Positions 60,098 through 64,000 of a stretch of 64,000 bases of DNA are shown piece after piece. Source of the DNA: Blautia sp. (GTDB lineage: Bacteria > Bacillota > Clostridia > Lachnospirales > Lachnospiraceae); assembly GCA_022769545.1 (NCBI GenBank), contig JALEJS010000049.1, forward strand, positions 1 through 64,000, written 5' to 3'. A model generated the notes under the pieces. That model saw only the letters and a program-made list of their open reading frames with translations, did not search any database and was not told where the DNA came from. The translations under genes and the position numbers were made by a program. Within the stretch, counting starts at the first letter, position 1, and the number at the start of each line of letters is the position of its first letter.

Positions 60098-62029
60098 TCA
60101 CTGAGGTTTTTCGACAATGATAAAACAATTGCTGTCCGGATAACGGATGATTTCCTGGTTTTGGTTCATCAATGTAACCATTGGCTCGAGATGGACCTGA
60201 TAATCCTTTTCAAAATAAGATTCTGCAACAAGAATATTTGCCCCTAACTCTCTAAAGAAGGATACAAACTCATCCATCGTAAAATAACCAAATTGTTCCT
60301 TTACTTCATTAAAATAGCTTGCCGGCCCCCATGTAAGCGTATACATAAATTCTCTTATGAAATTGATATCTGCGGAAACGAGAGCACCTTCCGGTGTTTC
60401 AGACACTGAAATATTTTTTCTGTCATATTCTTTTAATCCTTTGAAATCCCGACAATAATTATCAAAGAAATCTTTTGCCTCCGGCGTTTTTATTAATAAC
60501 AGACAGGTATCCGAAGAAGGTGTTTTGACACCATCCCTAATCAGAATTCTTCCGCCCGGAACAATCGATTCGTAAGCATTTTTTAATGCTTTCTTCACGG
60601 ATTCAATGTCAAAATGTCCGTTTTCCCCTTCTGTATAGGAGTAGATTTCGTGAAGGATCGAACTGAAAATAACGGTTGAACAAGGGCTGAAACAGGAATC
60701 CACAAAGTTGTGCTCTTTTACTTCCCATGAACGGTTTTCCTTTGACTTCTTCTTTTTCAGGGTTTCAATAACCGTTGAAGATACATCCGTTCCGAAAACA
60801 GACTTGTTCGGGTATCTTTCTTCCAGCATATTTAATAAAATCCCGGAACCAGAACCAACATCCACCAGCGTGTCGCCTTTGACATAATTGATCAGGTCTC
60901 CCTTTCTGCTGGAAGAAATATCGTTCATGGTATCAAGATAAGACTCCTCATTATTCAATCTGTCGAATGTGTCATGTCTGAAGTCAAAGAAATCAAAGAG
61001 CATAACGATAGCCTGCTCATAGCTGATATCTCCCGAAAGCTCTGCCTCGTCGCAGAACTCTACCAGTTTTTCACAGGTTTTGCTCAGTTTGAAATTAACA
61101 AAAAGTACATTGTCTTCTATGGAAAACTGAATGTCGACATGTCTGTTTGACCCTGTCTTTATAAAGCTTTCAATGATTCTTTTTTTGTAAATATTTACAT
61201 GCTTATTACCTTTGTAATCATAATACAGAAAATCGGATATCCTCTTAAAGTTAATATCATCAACGTTGTCGTATTTATCCGCTTCTTTAACAGCAAGCTT
61301 CATGATTGCCAAAAACACACTGTCCGAGAAAGATTCAAGCGCGATGTGCGGGAACCAGAAGCAGTACTTATCGGCATCTTCTATAACTTCAGAGCCAAAA
61401 TCCGGCTTTATCCTGCGAAATCTGTCAGCAACCGAGAAATTTACTTTTTTATCCGGAATCCGACGAATGATATCACAGACTTCATCTTTTACAGAATTCC
61501 AAAGCTGCTCGTTTACACCAAAGATAACTGCCCCTACAAGGTTTTCAAACATATGAAAGATATCCTGCTGATGATACGAACATCCGTAAGCTCCAAGCAG
61601 AAGATCCTCATAAAATCTGTATACCGGTTCAAACGACTTTTCGGATATTTCTCCTCTTAAATACTGTCCGATCGTTCCATGTATCTTTATCATATCAGAT
61701 ACGATATTTTTCATGCTGTCACTATCTTCAGAGTATAGCTTATAAATCTCTGCAGAACCCAGATTATGAATCGAAAGATTAAATCCTGCTTCTTTCCAGG
61801 CACTTCTTTTTGATTCATTTCCACATTTGGCAACTTCGGACCATTGCAGAGTTCTTTTTACCATCATGTTAAGAGATGAGGGTTTTCCACAGGTAATCAG
61901 ATACTCAATTGTCCTGAGTACATATTCCAGAGTCTCTAAGCCGTTTATTTCTGCAAGAGAACCCACCCGTTCCAAATTCACCTCTTTATTTCCCTCAACC
62001 AACAGTGTAAACCATTTTTCCTTTTTCAT
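60098..62029 (-). CDS. Large SAM-dependent methyltransferase
   Basis: The protein has 643 aa. The first 400 residues are helical and unknown to me. A class I methyltransferase domain follows at about 405-560, with the SAM motif LVDVGSGSG and the acidic GTDVS loop, then VIFSSILHEIYSY and GGRILIRDG. The C-terminus (about 560-643) is a further helical part. It could modify a small molecule or a protein; the substrate is unknown. I use the ATG at 62029, with AAAGG 12 bases upstream, because a longer reading would run back across the end of the YARHG gene. It is 25 bp downstream of that gene and may share its transcript. Confidence 0.75.
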   Translation of the reverse strand: MKKEKWFTLLVEGNKEVNLERVGSLAEINGLETLEYVLRTIEYLITCGKPSSLNMMVKRTLQWSEVAKCGNESKRSAWKEAGFNLSIHNLGSAEIYKLYSEDSDSMKNIVSDMIKIHGTIGQYLRGEISEKSFEPVYRFYEDLLLGAYGCSYHQQDIFHMFENLVGAVIFGVNEQLWNSVKDEVCDIIRRIPDKKVNFSVADRFRRIKPDFGSEVIEDADKYCFWFPHIALESFSDSVFLAIMKLAVKEADKYDNVDDINFKRISDFLYYDYKGNKHVNIYKKRIIESFIKTGSNRHVDIQFSIEDNVLFVNFKLSKTCEKLVEFCDEAELSGDISYEQAIVMLFDFFDFRHDTFDRLNNEESYLDTMNDISSSRKGDLINYVKGDTLVDVGSGSGILLNMLEERYPNKSVFGTDVSSTVIETLKKKKSKENRSWEVKEHNFVDSCFSPCSTVIFSSILHEIYSYTEGENGHFDIESVKKALKNAYESIVPGGRILIRDGVKTPSSDTCLLLIKTPEAKDFFDNYCRDFKGLKEYDRKNISVSETPEGALVSADINFIREFMYTLTWGPASYFNEVKEQFGYFTMDEFVSFFRELGANILVAESYFEKDYQVHLEPMVTLMNQNQEIIRYPDSNCFIIVEKPQ

Positions 62030-62054
62030 TTGTGCGTTATCCTTTCCCTGCCGA

Positions 62055-63134
62055 TTACCAGTCAAAATAATTAGTTCCTTCTTCAAGAACCGTCTCCGGC
62101 GCGCCATTCCAGGACTCATAGATTCGGTTGAATTCCACCTCCGAAATGCGGGCATCATCCAGAGAATAGTCACATCCGGTGTTCATTCCCCGTGTATTCG
62201 ATTCCTCATGATATGTATAATCATGCTGAACCAGGGACGTGAGCCTATGAAGAACTCCATCGGAAAGGATATAATAATTCGTATTCACAAAATCATATCC
62301 CACCAATGACTTCTCCACGCGATCAATCAGCACAGTACCATATACGCTCTCTACAAGCCCCAGAGAATTGCGGGAATTTCCTGGTTTCACAGGAATATCC
62401 TGTCCCAGTTCTATCGCTGTTCCATTTTTATAGGTGAATAATTTCCAGTGCCATTCCGATTCCCCCGTGAATCCGTATTCCAGCCACTCCGGTATTCCGT
62501 CCTGGTTCATATCAAAGGCGTAGTAAGAGCCCGCCCTCATCATTTCTCCAGAGGAAGTCTCCAATTCCACCGCCTGTGACGGTGAATTTGTGAAATTATG
62601 CAGGTAATAGAGGAACGCCTCATTCTCTCCCCACTCTTCAAACATTCCAGCCTCGTCCATATCCTGATAAGGACTGTCAAAAACCGTATACGTACCAGCC
62701 AGTTCTATATCATACCCGGGCGAGTCCAGCGGATATCCTCCCTGCGACAGTTCATGCTCCCGCGCATAAAGCAAATCCACATTTGCCTTCTCTATTTCCG
62801 ACAGCTGCGTATTATCAAAGTTATCTACCACCGCCAGACTTCCGCGCCAGCTTTTCGAACCGAAATACGCCTGCAGCTCATCGGATTGAAATACATATCC
62901 ATGACGTGCAAAAATCTCATTTCTGGCATAATTCAGCTGCTGAAGTGACAGCCCGGCGATTTCGCTCTCCGAATACATACGCGTATCACTTTCCGGAAGT
63001 ATAAATTCACTGTAGCTTTGCTCTTCTGCCAGCACCTGCGAAGACTCACATACGCCAGACAGTCCCATAGCTGCCAACACCCCAGCCAGCAAAACAGCTG
63101 CCCGCACCACCTGTTTTTTCATCTTTTCATCCAT
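62055..63134 (-). CDS. Secreted YARHG-domain protein
   Basis: The protein has 359 aa. It has a signal peptide (about 1-36; VLLAGVLAAMGLSGVCES...VLAEE). A YARHG domain at about 65-120 (LNYARNEIFARHGYVFQSDELQ, then FGSKSWRG) is followed by an EF-hand-like acidic segment (YAFDMNQDGIPEWLEYG) and a beta-rich tail. It has the same parts as the element-borne gene at 14651 but in a different order, and here the start and signal peptide are intact. Its role outside the cell is unknown. Confidence 0.82.
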   Translation of the reverse strand: MDEKMKKQVVRAAVLLAGVLAAMGLSGVCESSQVLAEEQSYSEFILPESDTRMYSESEIAGLSLQQLNYARNEIFARHGYVFQSDELQAYFGSKSWRGSLAVVDNFDNTQLSEIEKANVDLLYAREHELSQGGYPLDSPGYDIELAGTYTVFDSPYQDMDEAGMFEEWGENEAFLYYLHNFTNSPSQAVELETSSGEMMRAGSYYAFDMNQDGIPEWLEYGFTGESEWHWKLFTYKNGTAIELGQDIPVKPGNSRNSLGLVESVYGTVLIDRVEKSLVGYDFVNTNYYILSDGVLHRLTSLVQHDYTYHEESNTRGMNTGCDYSLDDARISEVEFNRIYESWNGAPETVLEEGTNYFDW

Positions 63135-63272
63135 AGTTTATACCTGGCGCCAATAGCGTCCCATCTTACCTCCCAAACAATTTTTTCCAGAATAACTTCT
63201 TCCGGGATTTCCTGATCATACACATCCGATTATTCCATCAATATGATAAGTTGTCCGACAAATGGACATTTC

Positions 63273-64000
63273 TTAATATAAAACATTCCTTATCCTCGAC
63301 TTCGTATATGCACTGCTGGATGAAGCAACCGCCTTTTTACTGGAATAATAATATTTCATGATTCTCCCGGAGGTTATTACATAGTATACACAGGTGCGTT
63401 CAAGTCCGACCATCAAATTACTTCCCTTAATGGTCGCAAGCTTCTTTGCATTGCTTCCATTCAGGCTGCATCTGTATATTTTCTGTATATAAGTATTTCC
63501 GGATCTGGAATATACAGAGTAGTAAATCATCCCCTTAATAATTTTGACTGCAGTACAACAGGAAATGGTCTTCACGACTTTTCCTGTGGACAGATTATAA
63601 ATTCTAAGAGTGGTTGGACCGGGGTCTCCCCGCACATTCATTACTGCCATATAGTTTTTATACTGCCGTGCATCTCCTGCACCGTTCAATGAATAAATCC
63701 GTATTCTCTTTCCGGTTTTTACATTCTGCTTATAAGTTTTCAGCGTCTCACGATAGTATTCTCCTACCGAATAATAGACGTACCCTTTATAGTATCCAAG
63801 AAAATTGTGTAATTTGGCAGGCGCACAGATTTTCCTTTTCACTCCGGTTTTTAGATTATATGAATTAATTCTGCCGCCGGAATTACATTCATAGTAATAT
63901 ACAATGTCTCCAATTGCCACCGTCGTCCCCGCCGAACTGGAAATTTTGCGCTGTACACCTCTGGAATTCTTGACATACAATGTCCAGTTCGTCACATCCC
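63273..64000 (-). CDS. Propeller-like repeat protein (DUF5050-type), partial at the right edge
   Basis: The reading frame is open to the window edge, so the true start lies beyond 64000; a GTG at 63995 is internal. It shows at least five degenerate beta repeats of about 45 aa with YY(S/Y)V and IYNL/IYRCS turns (GDIVYYYECN, GYVYYSVGEYY, GMIYYSVYS, CVYYVITSG), like DUF5050 or other low-complexity propellers. It is Tyr-, Lys- and Ser-rich, probably secreted, and its function is unknown. Confidence 0.7.
   Translation of the reverse strand, partial: DVTNWTLYVKNSRGVQRKISSSAGTTVAIGDIVYYYECNSGGRINSYNLKTGVKRKICAPAKLHNFLGYYKGYVYYSVGEYYRETLKTYKQNVKTGKRIRIYSLNGAGDARQYKNYMAVMNVRGDPGPTTLRIYNLSTGKVVKTISCCTAVKIIKGMIYYSVYSRSGNTYIQKIYRCSLNGSNAKKLATIKGSNLMVGLERTCVYYVITSGRIMKYYYSSKKAVASSSSAYTKSRIRNVLY

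Noticed and set aside
62029-62173. N-terminal extension of the large methyltransferase
   Set aside because: The longer frame runs back across the end of the YARHG gene and has no ribosome site; the ATG at 62029 fits the 25-bp intergenic gap.

Overview
The window looks like a chromosomal segment of a Gram-positive, low-to-moderate GC Clostridia, most likely a gut Lachnospiraceae. The reasons are AGGAGG-type ribosome binding sites, consensus sigma-A promoters, secreted proteins with Gram-positive signal peptides or lipoboxes, teichoic-acid-type genes (TarI, TarL-like, two LicD, MBOAT), KtrAB, a CvfB-type S1 protein, and a lysyl-tRNA synthetase that appears to have carried an appended C-terminal tRNA-binding domain. 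No species name can be given from sequence alone.

Positions 1-910 hold the first codons of a gene running off the left edge, a 53-bp tandem repeat, a terminator, and an orphan tRNA-binding domain (459-920, minus). That orphan is the displaced 3' end of lysS. An integrated element of about 21.4 kb occupies 911-22272. It is bounded by an 18-bp direct repeat (911-928 and 22255-22272), and both ends carry 11-bp-phased TTGGTACAAAA repeats that are probably integrase arm sites. The repeat lies in the lysS codons for Pro-Thr-Met-Lys-Thr, and both sides are in the same frame. The element therefore split lysS between its catalytic core (22244-23734) and its C-terminal domain, and supplied a new stop after three codons.

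The element looks like an integrative mobilizable element. From left to right it has an AAA ATPase, a tyrosine integrase with a Tn916-type Xis, a DUF927-type ATPase and an unknown 541-aa cargo gene. Next come a prfH-rtcB ribosome/RNA repair pair, a serine resolvase with nearby TTTACGGA repeats, and a phage-like recombination block (Rad52-like annealing protein, YqaJ nuclease, DUF932, DUF5688). A secreted YARHG protein follows, then an uncharacterised three-gene membrane/zinc-ribbon/MORN cassette divergent from an XRE regulator. The right end has a compact MobC/relaxase pair and a small HTH protein.

The chromosome resumes with lysS-greA and an acyltransferase. A minus-strand cell-surface polymer operon follows (33947 to 25718: MBOAT, SGNH, TarI, LicD, LicD, TarL-like, epimerase). 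Next is a mostly minus-strand core block: dusB, a small conserved gene, argF, an rRNA-type methyltransferase, ktrA, ktrB, pfkA, dnaE, cvfB, an acyl-ACP thioesterase, a duplicated rhamnose mutarotase and an arylsulfate sulfotransferase lipoprotein. A siroheme-reductase-like protein with degenerate cysteine motifs lies at 48874-50235.

Positions 50341-59716 form a carbohydrate (probably polyol) regulon. The minus operon carries a sorbitol/xylitol-type dehydrogenase, a ROK regulator, a PfkB kinase and a class II aldolase. The divergent plus operon carries an ABC sugar importer and an SDR dehydrogenase. Together they suggest uptake, oxidation to a ketose, phosphorylation, and aldol cleavage to triose phosphate. 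The right end has tRNA-Gln(CUG), a large methyltransferase, a second YARHG protein, and a partial propeller-like protein.
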